DNA of 64,000 nt from Rothia mucilaginosa (GCF_019334805.1 NZ_CP079822.1:1054001-1118000), one strand, 5' to 3'. Positions 18,355-27,144 are shown, numbered from the stretch's first letter. Made by a program: numbers and translations. The notes: a model not told the origin generated them from the letters alone.

Positions 18355-18394
18355 GCGAGGCGCCGACCCCCATTCTCGGGGTTCGGCGCCTCGC
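18355..18394. terminator. terminator between transglycosylase and P450 genes
   Basis: Arms 18355-18371 and 18378-18394 form a stable GC stem followed by ACTTTTT. It serves the plus-strand gene and possibly the convergent P450 gene. Confidence 0.88.
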
Positions 18395-18416
18395 ACTTTT
18401 TATGGCTGGATCGTGC

Positions 18417-19628
18417 CTAGTTGAAGATGGCGCGCACGACCGAGTAGCCGGAGACCGGGTACACGGCGTTCACGGTTGCGGGCTTCTCGCTCTCGTCCGC
18501 GATCTCGATGGACTCGGTGCCGCGCAGCAGCTCCTCGAGCAGGATGCGCAGTTCCAGGCGTGCCAGGGGCGCGCCGGGGCAGACGTGGATGCCGTCGCCG
18601 TACACGAGGTTGCGGGACTGGTCGCGGTGCGGGTTGTAGGTGAGGGCGTCTTCGAAGGCGTCCTCGTCGCGGTTGGCGCTTGCCCAGTTGATGGTCACGC
18701 GGGAGCCAGCGGGCAGGGTGCGGCCGCCGAGTTCGGTGTCCTGAGTGGTGATGCGGCGGTTGGTGACGAGGGTGTCTTCGAGTCGCATGATTTCTTCGAC
18801 GGCGAGGGCGATTTCGCTACGGTCGTCGAGTGCGTTGCCGTCGGCGAGGGAGGCGCGCAGGCGGTCCTGCTCGGCGCGGTTGCGTGCCAGGAAGTTGACG
18901 AATACGCCCACGGTTGCGGAGACGGTGGACAGCTCGCCCACGGTCCAGTTGCGGATGAGGCTGACGATTTCTTCGTCGGTCATGGTGCGGGGCTCTTCGC
19001 CGGGCAGCTGCACGGTGTCGGTAAGCAGTTCGGCGGTAATGTCCTTGGGGTTGCCTGCTGCGGCGTCCTCGCGGCGTTCGTCGAGCAGCTGGCGGATGTA
19101 GCCGTCGAATTCGAGGGCGACCTTCGCGATTTCTTCGCGGTCACGGCGCAGGGTGGCGACGCGGTTCTTTTCGATCCATTCGGTGAGGGGCTGCTCGAGG
19201 CATGCGGGCCAGCCCATGAAGGCGTTCTGTACGCGCATTGCGTAGGCCTGGCCGAAGCCCTGCATGACGTCTACTTCTTCGCCACGGGGCAGTTCTGCGA
19301 TGAGGGTCTTCACGGCGTCACGGATGACGGGTGCAAACTTTTCGAGGCGTTCGGGGGTGAAGTACTTGTCGTTGACGGCGCGGAAGGTAGTGTGTTCGGG
19401 TGCGTCCATACCGTTGGGGACGGCGATGTGGCGGGTGGAGACGACGTTGGAGTAGATTTCGGGGTGGTCGAGTACGTGCTGTACGTCGGCGTTTTTGAAG
19501 ACGGAGTAGCCCATGAATTCGTCGTGGGCGACGGGGCAACGGCGGCGCATTGCGTCGTAGGCAGCTACCTGGTCCTTCTGGACCTCTTCGCTTCGGAGGT
19601 CCCAGTCGTTGTGTACGTTCTCAGTCAT
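18417..19628 (-). CDS. cytochrome P450
   Basis: This is a 403-residue soluble bacterial P450. The haem-ligand loop is YGDGIHVCPGAPLARLE (Cys350), the K-helix motif is EEIMR, and the region after it (VTNRRITTQD) is typical. In the I-helix the usual AG(D/E)T(T/S) is replaced by NWTVGELSTVSAT, so the oxygen-activation residues differ from the classical set. The substrate is unknown. There is no ferredoxin or reductase gene beside it, so redox partners must come from elsewhere. The gene stands alone, and its start ATG is preceded by a modest GGGTGA. Confidence 0.92.
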   Translation of the reverse strand: MTENVHNDWDLRSEEVQKDQVAAYDAMRRRCPVAHDEFMGYSVFKNADVQHVLDHPEIYSNVVSTRHIAVPNGMDAPEHTTFRAVNDKYFTPERLEKFAPVIRDAVKTLIAELPRGEEVDVMQGFGQAYAMRVQNAFMGWPACLEQPLTEWIEKNRVATLRRDREEIAKVALEFDGYIRQLLDERREDAAAGNPKDITAELLTDTVQLPGEEPRTMTDEEIVSLIRNWTVGELSTVSATVGVFVNFLARNRAEQDRLRASLADGNALDDRSEIALAVEEIMRLEDTLVTNRRITTQDTELGGRTLPAGSRVTINWASANRDEDAFEDALTYNPHRDQSRNLVYGDGIHVCPGAPLARLELRILLEELLRGTESIEIADESEKPATVNAVYPVSGYSVVRAIFN

Positions 19629-19847
19629 TGTTCACCCGTGTTCGTTATAGAGTTGTGGCGTGCTGGATGCGGGCGTCCGGGCGATGCGCGTGGGGCAGGG
19701 TCGGGCGTGCATTTCAGCACGTGAATCCATTACTTGTTCTTCGACCGTATCACTTAAGGGGTGGTGGCGCAGGGTAGGGGTTCCTTGCTTCTCATTCAAC
19801 GAACAGCGCGGTCGGGGCAGCACTACAACCCATCACGCTGACTCACT

Positions 19848-20063
19848 CTATAGGCCGCGATAGACTTCTCGCCGATGACCGACTCGGAAAACTTCAACAA
19901 CAACCGCCCCGTTATCAATGGTGTACAGAATGCGGTAATTCCCTACTCGTGCCCTGTACCCTTCTTCACCCTGTAGCTTCTTGAATGGAACCTGCACAAG
20001 AACTATCCTCGGAGCTAACGGACAAACCCCAGAAAGGAACCAGTCATGACTGTCACCACTCAC
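19848..20063 (-). pseudogene. truncated RelE/ParE-family toxin, inverted relative to its antitoxin
   Basis: The last 45 codons encode a classic RelE C-terminus (KKLQGEEGYRARVGNYRILY and FRVGHRREVYR). The first 40 or so residues that RelE needs (helices and the first strand) are missing. The open frame instead runs into the complement of the antitoxin start, with a possible GTG at 20063 that gives an unrelated N-terminus. The toxin normally lies downstream of the antitoxin on the same strand; here it lies upstream and reversed. I interpret it as a remnant left by inversion and deletion. An alternative is a short expressed protein without toxin activity. Confidence 0.75.
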
Positions 20064-20327
20064 CGGACTCGTTCCAATGTCACGACTCTTAAAGAACTCC
20101 GCGACAACCTCGGAACCAAAGTCAACGAAGCCGTGTTCTCCGGCGAACGTCCCCTCATCAGCCGCAACGGTAAGACTGTTGCCGCGCTCATCTCCTACGA
20201 AGATTTGAAGCTGCTGGAAGAGTACGAAGAGCTCCTCGACATTGAGGCTCTGCGCAAGGCGCGCGCCGAAGATGACGGCTACCGCATCGGCCTCGACGAG
20301 TTCCTCGCAGAGAACCCTGCAGACTAG
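20046..20327 (+). CDS. Phd/YefM family antitoxin
   Basis: The 93-residue protein has the Phd/YefM pattern: TTLKELRDNLGTKVNEAVFSG as the N-terminal DNA-binding fold, LISRNGKTVAALISYEDLKLL as the conserved beta-hairpin/helix, and an acidic C-terminal tail (LDIEALRKARAEDDG) that would wrap the toxin. Antitoxins of this family neutralise RelE/YoeB/Doc toxins and repress their own operon. AGAAAGGA precedes the ATG. Its start overlaps, by 18 bases on the opposite strand, the frame of a truncated RelE. No intact toxin follows, so it is probably orphaned. Confidence 0.9.
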   Translation: MTVTTHRTRSNVTTLKELRDNLGTKVNEAVFSGERPLISRNGKTVAALISYEDLKLLEEYEELLDIEALRKARAEDDGYRIGLDEFLAENPAD

Positions 20328-20346
20328 TCTTTCAACGCATAGAGCA

Positions 20347-20385
20347 AGGCAGGCGGCGCCTCCACCGGGGAGGTGCCGCCCGCCT
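20347..20385. terminator. hairpin between antitoxin and sugar transporter genes
   Basis: Seventeen-base arms with two imperfect pairs (20347-20363, 20369-20385) lie between convergent genes. The following T-run is weak, so efficiency is uncertain. Confidence 0.55.
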
Positions 20386-20411
20386 CATGCGTACCTGAAA
20401 AACCGCCGGGT

Positions 20412-21854
20412 TTAGCGCCCGCGTGCGGAGGGGTAGATGCTACCGTCCATCACGCCGCGCTCCACCTGTTCCAGGCTCACGCCGCGAGTCTCCGGCAGGT
20501 TGCGGAACATCAGCAGCGCAATAATCACGTTCACCACGGCAAAGCCGATGAAGGAGCCGGTCAGACCGACCGCACCCAGAATCACGGGGAACGCCAGCGA
20601 CAGCATACCGTTCATCATCCAGCCGCTAAACGCCGAAATGCCCATACCCGCCGCACGCACACGCAGCGGGAACAGCTCGCTCATAATCACCCACGTCGAC
20701 ACGTTCAGGCAGGTCTGCATCGCGCCCACAAAGCAGACGATGAGCACCAGCAGAATCCAGGGGCGCGCCGCGTTATCGGCGGGCAGCAGCATGGATGCGC
20801 CCGCAATCAGCACGTGGAAAAACGCGGTCGAACTATAGCCGGTAATGACCATGACGCGGCGCGGTACACGCTCCATCAGACGCAGCGACAGGATGGAGCC
20901 GAGCACCGCAATCGTGCCCGGTGCAATGTTCGCAATGAGCGCCGCGGATTCGCTGAAACCGGCTTCCTTGAGCACCTTAATGCCGTAGTACATGATCGAG
21001 TTGATGCCGGTCAGCTGCTGACCTGCGCCGACCAGAATACCGACGAGCAGGATGCGCATGAACCAGCCGCGCACGCCCGCACTGTCCTTAGCCGCCGCGG
21101 TGTTCTGGGCGGTCGCCTCCACCTGCAGGGTGCGTTCAATGTCGGCAATCTCAGCCTCGGCACGCTCGGTGGAGCGGATGCGCTTCATAACCTCCAGCGC
21201 CTGCTCACGCTTGCCGACGCGCAGCAGCCAGCGCGGCGATTCGGGCACACGCAGCATGCCGACGAACAGGCCGATGGCGGGCAGGGTGCAGATGGCGAAC
21301 ATCCAGCGCCACACGCCGTCGTGTTCGCCCCACAGGTTGCCGATGAGGGCGTTCACGATGAACGCGGCAAGCTGACCGCCCACGACCATGAGTTCGTTGC
21401 GGCCGGAGAGGGAGCCTCGAATTTCGTAGGGTGCGAGCTCTGCAAGGAATACGGGTACCACGGCGGAGGCGCCACCGACCGCCAGGCCGAGCAGGGTTCG
21501 TCCGGTGATGAGCACGGCGACGTTGGGTGCGAAGACGCAGGTCAGGGCGCCGAAGAAGAAGATGGTGGACAGCCCAATGATGGTGGTTCGGCGGCCGTAC
21601 CGGTCGGAGATGCGACCGCAGGTGAGCGCGCCAATAGCCGCCGCGAAGGCGAGGGATCCGGTGACCCAGCCTTGGGCGGTGGAGTCCATGCCGAGTTCGC
21701 GGCTCATGGGTTCGAGCGCGCCGTTAATCACTCCGGTGTCGTAGCCGAAGAGCAGACCGCCGAAGGTGGCGATGAGTGCAATGATGCCGAGGTATCGGCT
21801 GTGCTTCCCGGTGCCCAGCGGGGGCAGGGTGGAGGCGGTGCTCTGTGCGCTCAT
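20412..21854 (-). CDS. sugar porter family MFS transporter
   Basis: This 480-residue protein has 12 membrane segments and the sugar-porter signatures. They are FGGLLFGYDTGVINGAL in helix 1, GRISDRYGRR between helices 2 and 3, PESPRWLL at the end of helix 6, GQQLTGINSIMYYG in helix 7, and LPETRG near the C-terminus. Members import hexoses, pentoses or inositol with protons; helix 7 QQLTGINS is compatible with glucose/xylose/inositol carriers. The substrate cannot be fixed from sequence alone. AAAGGACACC precedes the ATG. It lies downstream of the aldo/keto reductase gene on the same strand with an inverted repeat between them. Confidence 0.92.
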   Translation of the reverse strand: MSAQSTASTLPPLGTGKHSRYLGIIALIATFGGLLFGYDTGVINGALEPMSRELGMDSTAQGWVTGSLAFAAAIGALTCGRISDRYGRRTTIIGLSTIFFFGALTCVFAPNVAVLITGRTLLGLAVGGASAVVPVFLAELAPYEIRGSLSGRNELMVVGGQLAAFIVNALIGNLWGEHDGVWRWMFAICTLPAIGLFVGMLRVPESPRWLLRVGKREQALEVMKRIRSTERAEAEIADIERTLQVEATAQNTAAAKDSAGVRGWFMRILLVGILVGAGQQLTGINSIMYYGIKVLKEAGFSESAALIANIAPGTIAVLGSILSLRLMERVPRRVMVITGYSSTAFFHVLIAGASMLLPADNAARPWILLVLIVCFVGAMQTCLNVSTWVIMSELFPLRVRAAGMGISAFSGWMMNGMLSLAFPVILGAVGLTGSFIGFAVVNVIIALLMFRNLPETRGVSLEQVERGVMDGSIYPSARGR

Positions 21855-21926
21855 GGTGTCCTTTGATGCCGAGGGGGTAGGTGAGATTACACCGACATTG
21901 GTGGTTCTTCAGCCCTGTCAGTGGGG

Positions 21927-21962
21927 TAGGTGAGGTGCGTCAGGTTAGACGCACCTCACCTA
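21927..21962. repeat. perfect inverted repeat between aldo/keto reductase and MFS genes
   Basis: Fifteen-base arms (21927-21941, 21948-21962) surround a six-base loop. No T-run follows on the minus strand, so it could be a weak terminator for the reductase or an operator for the transporter. TAGGTGAG occurs again as a direct repeat at 21878-21885. Confidence 0.6.
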
Positions 21963-22086
21963 ATCCTAGCGAAAACGTTCGGCGGGTGATATTTATTTCT
22001 CACCGCGGACATTTTTCAGCATATTTTACGGCCGCCTGGTGCGACCGTCTGAGCGCCCCTTTGAGAGGGAGCCCGCGTTTAGACGT

Positions 22087-23088
22087 TTAGAACAGCGCGA
22101 TCTTCTCGGGTGCCGGGAAGATAGCGTCCAGGGCGGCGAGGTCCTCAGCGTCAAAGCGCAGGCAGGCTGCCTGCGCGTTGGCGCGTACCTGTCCGGCGCT
22201 GGTCGCACCGGCAATGACGGAGGTGACCGGCGACTGCTGCGCGAGCCAGGAGAACGCCGCCTGCACCTCGGTGATGCCGCGCTCGGTGCAGAAGCTGTGG
22301 AAGGCTTCGAGCTGGTCCCAGTTGGCGGCGTCGAGCACGTTCTTCTTGGAGTGGGACAGGCGCGAACCGGCGGGAATGTTGTCGCGGCGGTACTTGCCGG
22401 TCAGCAGGCCGTTAGCGAGCGGGAAGTACGGCAGCACACCCATGCCGAAGTGTCGTGCGGCGGGCAGGATTTCGAGTTCTGCGCGGCGGTCGAGCAGGTT
22501 GTAGTGGTTTTCAGCGACGATGAACCGTTCGGTGCCGAGTTCGCGGGCGCAATGTTCGGCGTGGGCGAGCTGCCAGCCGGAGAAGTTGGAGTGGCCCAGG
22601 TAGCGGACCTTACCGTCGCGTACGAGCTGGTCGAGGGCGCTGAGGGTTTCTTCGATGGGGGTGTTCGGGTCGGGGCTGTGGTAGAAGTACAGGTCGATGT
22701 AGTCGGTGCCGAGGCGGCGGAGGGACCCTTCGACGGCGCGCATGATGTAGCGGCGGGATCCGCGGGCGTTGCGGTCGTTGCCGTTGAGGTCACCGACGGG
22801 CAGACCGAATTTGGTGACGATGGTCAGTTCGTCGCGGTCGAGGCCGAGCTGGGTGAGGGCGGTGCCGAACATGGTTTCTGAGAGGCCGGGTTCGGCGCCG
22901 TAGAGGTCGGCGATGTCGAAGAAGCTGATGCCGGCGTCGACTGCGGCGGCGATGACTTCGTTGGTGCCTTCTTGGGTGCGGGTGGGGGTGCCGGGGCGGC
23001 CGAGGTTGTTGCAGCCGATGCCGACGCTGGGTACGACGAGGCCGGAGTTGCCGAGCCTGCGGTAGACGGGAGATTCAATACGTTCCAT
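22087..23088 (-). CDS. aldo/keto reductase
   Basis: This 333-residue NADPH-dependent oxidoreductase has a (beta/alpha)8 fold. The catalytic tetrad is visible: Asp and Tyr in FFDIADLYG, Lys in VTKFG and His in LGHSNFSGW. The substrate-side signature RYLGHSNFSGWQLAHA and the C-terminal cofactor region VIAGATSAGQVRANA match the AKR family related to the YajO/Tas and potassium-channel beta-subunit group. The natural substrate is unknown. The ATG at 23088 is preceded by TAGAGT and seven bases, so the mRNA is probably leaderless. Confidence 0.92.
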   Translation of the reverse strand: MERIESPVYRRLGNSGLVVPSVGIGCNNLGRPGTPTRTQEGTNEVIAAAVDAGISFFDIADLYGAEPGLSETMFGTALTQLGLDRDELTIVTKFGLPVGDLNGNDRNARGSRRYIMRAVEGSLRRLGTDYIDLYFYHSPDPNTPIEETLSALDQLVRDGKVRYLGHSNFSGWQLAHAEHCARELGTERFIVAENHYNLLDRRAELEILPAARHFGMGVLPYFPLANGLLTGKYRRDNIPAGSRLSHSKKNVLDAANWDQLEAFHSFCTERGITEVQAAFSWLAQQSPVTSVIAGATSAGQVRANAQAACLRFDAEDLAALDAIFPAPEKIALF

Positions 23089-23095
23089 GCTTTTA

Positions 23096-23101
23096 ACTCT
23101 A
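23096..23101 (-). promoter_or_regulatory. -10 box of leaderless aldo/keto reductase transcript
   Basis: TAGAGT on the minus strand ends seven bases before the ATG. No Shine-Dalgarno sequence is present. Confidence 0.55.
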
Positions 23102-23124
23102 CGTTGTGTGGGTATGTTGCGAGG

Positions 23125-24879
23125 TTATTTCCCTTCCAGTTGGGAGGCGAAGAGCTTCCTGAAGCGTGATGTAGGGTCGGTCGTTAGGTCTTGGTAGGTT
23201 CCTTGCTCCACAACACACCCACCATCCAACACCACCACAGAATCAACACCACGCAACGTCCACGCACGATGAGACACCAACACCACCAAACGCCCCACAG
23301 CAGCCACCTTCAACCGAGCAAAAATCTCCTCCTCAGTCTCAGCATCCACAGCACTGGTCGGCTCATCCAAAACCCACACCGGCGCATCCCGAAGAACCAC
23401 ACGCGCCAACGCCAAACGCTGCCACTGACCACCCGAAAGACCAACACCACCAAACGACTCACCCAACTGAGCATCCAAACCACCCTCAAGACCACGCACA
23501 AAATCATCAGCACAAGCCACCGACAAAGCCGACCACAAATCAGCATCACCAAGACGCTCAACCGCCTCCTGCGACAAACCCAGAAGAAGATTTTCACGCA
23601 CAGTCAGTTCATAACGGCCGTAGTCTTGACTCACCACACCCACATTTGCCAATAAATCATCAGGCGATATGTCCTGTACCGACTTACCTCCAATGAGAAT
23701 GTCTCCACTGGAGGGCTTCAGCATACCCATAAGTGCATTTACTAGGGTTGTCTTTCCTGATCCACTGGGCCCGACAATACCAATCATCTGCCCGGGACCA
23801 AAAGTGAGATTGATGTTTTTAAGAGCTAAAGAATCAGCTTTTGGATACTGGATAGCAAGATTCCTGATGGAAACGCTGGAGATTTCAGGGTAGATATCGG
23901 CAATCGGATTTTTCTGCCCGGGCTGTGCGCTAGAAATAAACTTTCGATATATATCAATGGCGTTTGACCCCGCTGCCATCGAGCTAAGGTCGCTTCCCAT
24001 CGAGCCAAGCGAGACTATAGCCGAGGTAATACCTATAACAGCTCCAGCAAGAACACCGGGAGGCGGCGACGAGGTGGCTAGAAGAATAAGGGCTAAAGCT
24101 AGCAATGCAGCGCTTATAAAACCAACAATTGTATGTATTCTGAGGATGTAACGAGCTAGGCCAATTTCCTCCTCACCAGATTTTTTCCGTTCTTGATTAG
24201 CGCGATGCGCAAAGAATGAACGAGCGTTAAGAATTGCAAGCTCACGAGCAGTAGTTATTTGTGCAATCTGGTTAGTGCTATGCCATGCGTTGTAGCTATA
24301 TGAATATATTTTTTCCATTGCCTCAGCATTTTTACTCGAATAGAGATGTGACATCAAGGCAACAGGAATCATGCCTGCAAGCATGCAGAGTGAAGCATAT
24401 ACATTGATCTTTCCTACGGAATAACTAAGGGCTCCCGTTGAAAAAATAATGAATATCAGAGCACCCATAGTAGAAACTTGAGACCCCAGGCTCCCCCCTG
24501 TCACAGCATCATGAGCTGCCCTTGATGAGCGAGCATAATCACCACTCGCGATTTCCTGAGAAGAACAAGTCGCCAAACGAGAAGATACATTCTGAATACC
24601 TGTACTTGACATTCGAGAATTTAGAATCATACGCAGAGAGTCTGATGCTTGTCCCAGGGCAATGTATCCTGCCAGCACAAAACTAACCCCCAGAGCTAGT
24701 GGGAGCACCTCATCCTGGCTCTGACCCAAATGCTCAACAAGCCTAGTGACAGCCTCCATCTGCAAAGCGGGGAATAGCGATAGGCACACAACAGACGCTA
24801 GATAGGAGACGGTCCATACGGGGTGATTTCTGAAAGCATAAACCACGGACCAAACAGTATTAGCCATAATCTTACGCAT
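23125..24879 (-). CDS. ABC exporter half-transporter (membrane + ATPase), second gene
   Basis: The 584-residue protein has a six-helix ABC exporter membrane domain (about residues 1-310) and a nucleotide-binding domain. Walker A is GPSGSGKTT, the Q-loop VVSQDYG, the signature LSGGQWQRLALAR, Walker B VWVLDEPTSAVD, and the switch His is in LVSHR. It starts inside the end of the upstream ABC gene (ATGCGTAA overlap), so the two are coupled and probably form a heterodimer. The membrane half is AT-richer and unlike its partner's. The 3' 460 bases of ATPase sequence are about 99% identical to those of the partner. Cargo is unknown; peptide, lipid or drug export are options. Confidence 0.9.
   Translation of the reverse strand: MRKIMANTVWSVVYAFRNHPVWTVSYLASVVCLSLFPALQMEAVTRLVEHLGQSQDEVLPLALGVSFVLAGYIALGQASDSLRMILNSRMSSTGIQNVSSRLATCSSQEIASGDYARSSRAAHDAVTGGSLGSQVSTMGALIFIIFSTGALSYSVGKINVYASLCMLAGMIPVALMSHLYSSKNAEAMEKIYSYSYNAWHSTNQIAQITTARELAILNARSFFAHRANQERKKSGEEEIGLARYILRIHTIVGFISAALLALALILLATSSPPPGVLAGAVIGITSAIVSLGSMGSDLSSMAAGSNAIDIYRKFISSAQPGQKNPIADIYPEISSVSIRNLAIQYPKADSLALKNINLTFGPGQMIGIVGPSGSGKTTLVNALMGMLKPSSGDILIGGKSVQDISPDDLLANVGVVSQDYGRYELTVRENLLLGLSQEAVERLGDADLWSALSVACADDFVRGLEGGLDAQLGESFGGVGLSGGQWQRLALARVVLRDAPVWVLDEPTSAVDAETEEEIFARLKVAAVGRLVVLVSHRAWTLRGVDSVVVLDGGCVVEQGTYQDLTTDPTSRFRKLFASQLEGK
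23193..23652. repeat. homogenised ATPase-domain repeat, copy 1
   Basis: These 460 bases match 24982-25441 with only about five differences and no gaps, at a constant offset of 1789 bases. Similarity stops abruptly on both sides although the genes are paralogous throughout. Confidence 0.93.
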
Positions 24880-26689
24880 CTTTATAGCCCCTTTCAGTAG
24901 AAGTTTTGCGCCCTGCAGAATCTTCAGAGATCTGATTTTTGAAAATTTCCATAAACTTTCCCTCTGCCTTCAGTAGCTCCCGGTAGGTTCCTTGCTCCAC
25001 CACACACCCACCATCCAACACCACCACAGAATCAACACCACGCAACGTCCACGCACGATGAGACACCAACACCACCAAACGCCCCACAGCAGCCACCTTC
25101 AACCGAGCAAAAATCTCCTCCTCAGTCTCAGCATCCACAGCACTGGTCGGCTCATCCAAAACCCACACCGGCGCATCCCGAAGAACCACACGCGCCAACG
25201 CCAAACGCTGCCACTGACCACCCGAAAGACCAACACCACCAAACGACTCACCCAACTGAGCATCCAAACCACCCTCAAGACCACGCACAAAATCATCAGC
25301 ACAAGCCACCGACAAAGCCGACCACAAATCAGCATCATCAAGACGCTCAACCGCCTCCTGCGGCAAACCCAGAAGAAGATTTTCACGCACAGTCAGTTCA
25401 TAACGGCCGTAGTCTTGACTCACCAAACCAACATTTGCCAACATGTTGTATTTACTCTCAGAAGAAGCACCCTTATACGTTATGCTCCCCTGGGCAATTG
25501 GTGTAATTCCAAGAATTGCATTTATTAGTGTTGTTTTTCCCGCGCCCGAGGCACCAACTACTGCAATCATTTGATTATTCATCAGCTCAAGATTAATATC
25601 TTTAAGCGCAAAAGACGACGCGCCCTCATACTGAACGGATACATCTTTGCATATAATTTTTGAAATATTTTCATGGTTAGGGTTAGAAGTTTTTATCTCA
25701 GAAGCATGCTCGTAAGTATCAGAGTCGCACACCCTTCGGAATTGCTGAACAGATAATGCTCCATTAATAATCTGACCAAATGAATATCCCACCTCTTGGG
25801 TCGCGGCAACACAGGCAATGATTCCAATCAGCGATCCGGCCACATACGATATATCGGCGCCTGAATCCACAAGGAAGTACAGGGACGCAAAAAGTAAGAC
25901 AGAGCAGAGTAGCCCTGCAACTATGGAGATGATTCCTCTAACACTTTCAAGGCTCAATTCCCTACCGGCTGCCCGGCGTCGCCAGGACGCTACGCGTTGC
26001 GAGAAAAATTGGGAGGCTCTCATGAGGTGAAGTTCTTGGGCGCGACTTTGAGCCATCAGATTGTCTAGATAGTAGTTCTCTACCCGATAGTCCTCGTACA
26101 TTAGGGTGTATATTGCGTAATCACGTTTAGCGAGGATTACCATTGCAATAGATAGAGGTAGTGAACACAGCGCCGCAAAAATTGCTGCCACAATGCTGAC
26201 GTTCGCAATATTAAAACAGAGGAGAAAAACCATCGCAAAGGAACTCACCAGTGTCATAACTGACATGGTGTGAACCTGCAATTCCTGTTTCGATATTGCC
26301 TCTCTAGCAGCACGTATATCTTCCTGTGATTTTGTGCTACCTATATCAGATAACGGAAATGTAGATAACCTGGTATTTAACATGCAGTGAACCCGATAGT
26401 TCATCTTTGATTTGAGGATAAGCATGTTACTTCTTACCCAGCGTTGAGCAATGATATTAATTCCGACGACAAGAGCAAGAGCAATAATATAAATCCATGC
26501 TGCGCCACCATATGAACCACTCAAGGCTGATACTGTATTACCGATCAGCAGGGACTGGCTCACAGGAATGCAGGCGATGACGGCTAGCGATAGGGCGGTG
26601 CTCACCAGGGTCGCGGGACAGGTTTTCCAGGCTAGGCGGAAGGACCAGAGTATAGAGGAAAATAGATTTTTCATTCTCACCACGCTCAC
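24872..26689 (-). CDS. ABC exporter half-transporter (membrane + ATPase), first gene
   Basis: This 605-residue protein has the same plan as its neighbour: a membrane domain (about 1-330) with AT-rich codons, then the ATPase with Walker A GASGAGKTT, VSQDYGRYELT, LSGGQWQRLALAR and Walker B VLDEPTSAVD. Both half-transporters carry complete catalytic motifs, so neither site looks degenerate. The start may be the GTG at 26689 or the ATG at 26674; neither has a strong ribosome-binding site. No cargo gene (peptide precursor, processing enzyme) is adjacent, and the region upstream (26690-26950) contains no gene. Confidence 0.88.
   Translation of the reverse strand: MSVVRMKNLFSSILWSFRLAWKTCPATLVSTALSLAVIACIPVSQSLLIGNTVSALSGSYGGAAWIYIIALALVVGINIIAQRWVRSNMLILKSKMNYRVHCMLNTRLSTFPLSDIGSTKSQEDIRAAREAISKQELQVHTMSVMTLVSSFAMVFLLCFNIANVSIVAAIFAALCSLPLSIAMVILAKRDYAIYTLMYEDYRVENYYLDNLMAQSRAQELHLMRASQFFSQRVASWRRRAAGRELSLESVRGIISIVAGLLCSVLLFASLYFLVDSGADISYVAGSLIGIIACVAATQEVGYSFGQIINGALSVQQFRRVCDSDTYEHASEIKTSNPNHENISKIICKDVSVQYEGASSFALKDINLELMNNQMIAVVGASGAGKTTLINAILGITPIAQGSITYKGASSESKYNMLANVGLVSQDYGRYELTVRENLLLGLPQEAVERLDDADLWSALSVACADDFVRGLEGGLDAQLGESFGGVGLSGGQWQRLALARVVLRDAPVWVLDEPTSAVDAETEEEIFARLKVAAVGRLVVLVSHRAWTLRGVDSVVVLDGGCVVEQGTYRELLKAEGKFMEIFKNQISEDSAGRKTSTERGYKDA
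24982..25441. repeat. homogenised ATPase-domain repeat, copy 2
   Basis: Partner of 23193-23652. It covers the segment from just after Walker A to past the H-loop of the ABC domain. Confidence 0.93.
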
Positions 26690-27027
26690 AAAGTCGTATT
26701 GAACTCATCTTTGAGCCCTGAAACTCCTCGATGAGCGGACATCGAAACACTACCGGTACCTCATTAGTTATTAGTTACCCTACCTCTCACTGAAAGATAA
26801 AACACACATATTCGCGCGTGTCTACGAATATTAAGCAGGTATATCTGCGATAGTGCCGGGCACCCAAGAGCCAGCCGACGCCTCTACCCGCAATACCCCC
26901 AGCCCCCTTCGTCATAGTCAGTCATATTAAGTTCATATTTCGCCTCAATGTCATGTCCAGAAATATTAGGACATCAACCGCCGCACATCTTGCACACCCT
27001 CGGAGGCGGTGGGTAGAGTGAAGGCGT
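26690..27027. other. intergenic region between ABC operon and met riboswitch
   Basis: No gene is seen in these 338 bases. The left part (26700-26950) is AT-rich and should contain the ABC operon promoter, but I could not single out a convincing one. The right end carries the met promoter. Confidence 0.4.
26990..27019 (+). promoter_or_regulatory. promoter of the metF-metE transcript
   Basis: TTGCAC (26990-26995) and TAGAGT (27014-27019) are 18 bases apart, directly before the riboswitch, so the transcript would begin just upstream of the P1 helix. Confidence 0.65.
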
Positions 27028-27144
27028 TATCTATCAAGAGCGACCGAGAGATCTGGCTCGTCGACGTCGCAGCAACCTCGCCAGTATCCCCCACCGTCAC
27101 GGTGCAGGGTGCGGACAAGGTGCTCCCGCCAGAACCGATAGAGA
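27028..27144 (+). promoter_or_regulatory. SAM riboswitch (SAM-I/IV clan, S-box-like)
   Basis: The RNA begins CTATCAAGAGCGACCGAGAG and continues with the conserved GCAGCAACCT block. It closes with GATAG (27137-27141) pairing CTATC (27031-27035) as helix P1. ATCAAGAG, the GAGAGATCTGGC region and GCAACC are the core S-box elements that bind S-adenosylmethionine. It lies upstream of metF and metE, the two genes for methionine regeneration. No strong intrinsic terminator follows. CTATCGG at 27236-27242, close to the metF ribosome-binding site, can pair with CCGATAG of the P1 3' strand, which suggests ligand-controlled access to the metF start. Confidence 0.88.

Noticed and set aside
18402..19724. 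440-codon plus-strand frame opposite the P450 gene
   Set aside because: Val/Gly/Asp-rich shadow; the P450 on the minus strand has the haem loop and K-helix.
23125..26689. The two ABC genes as a composite transposon or insertion sequence because of the long direct repeat
   Set aside because: The repeat lies within coding ATPase domains with no transposase, terminal inverted repeats or target duplications.
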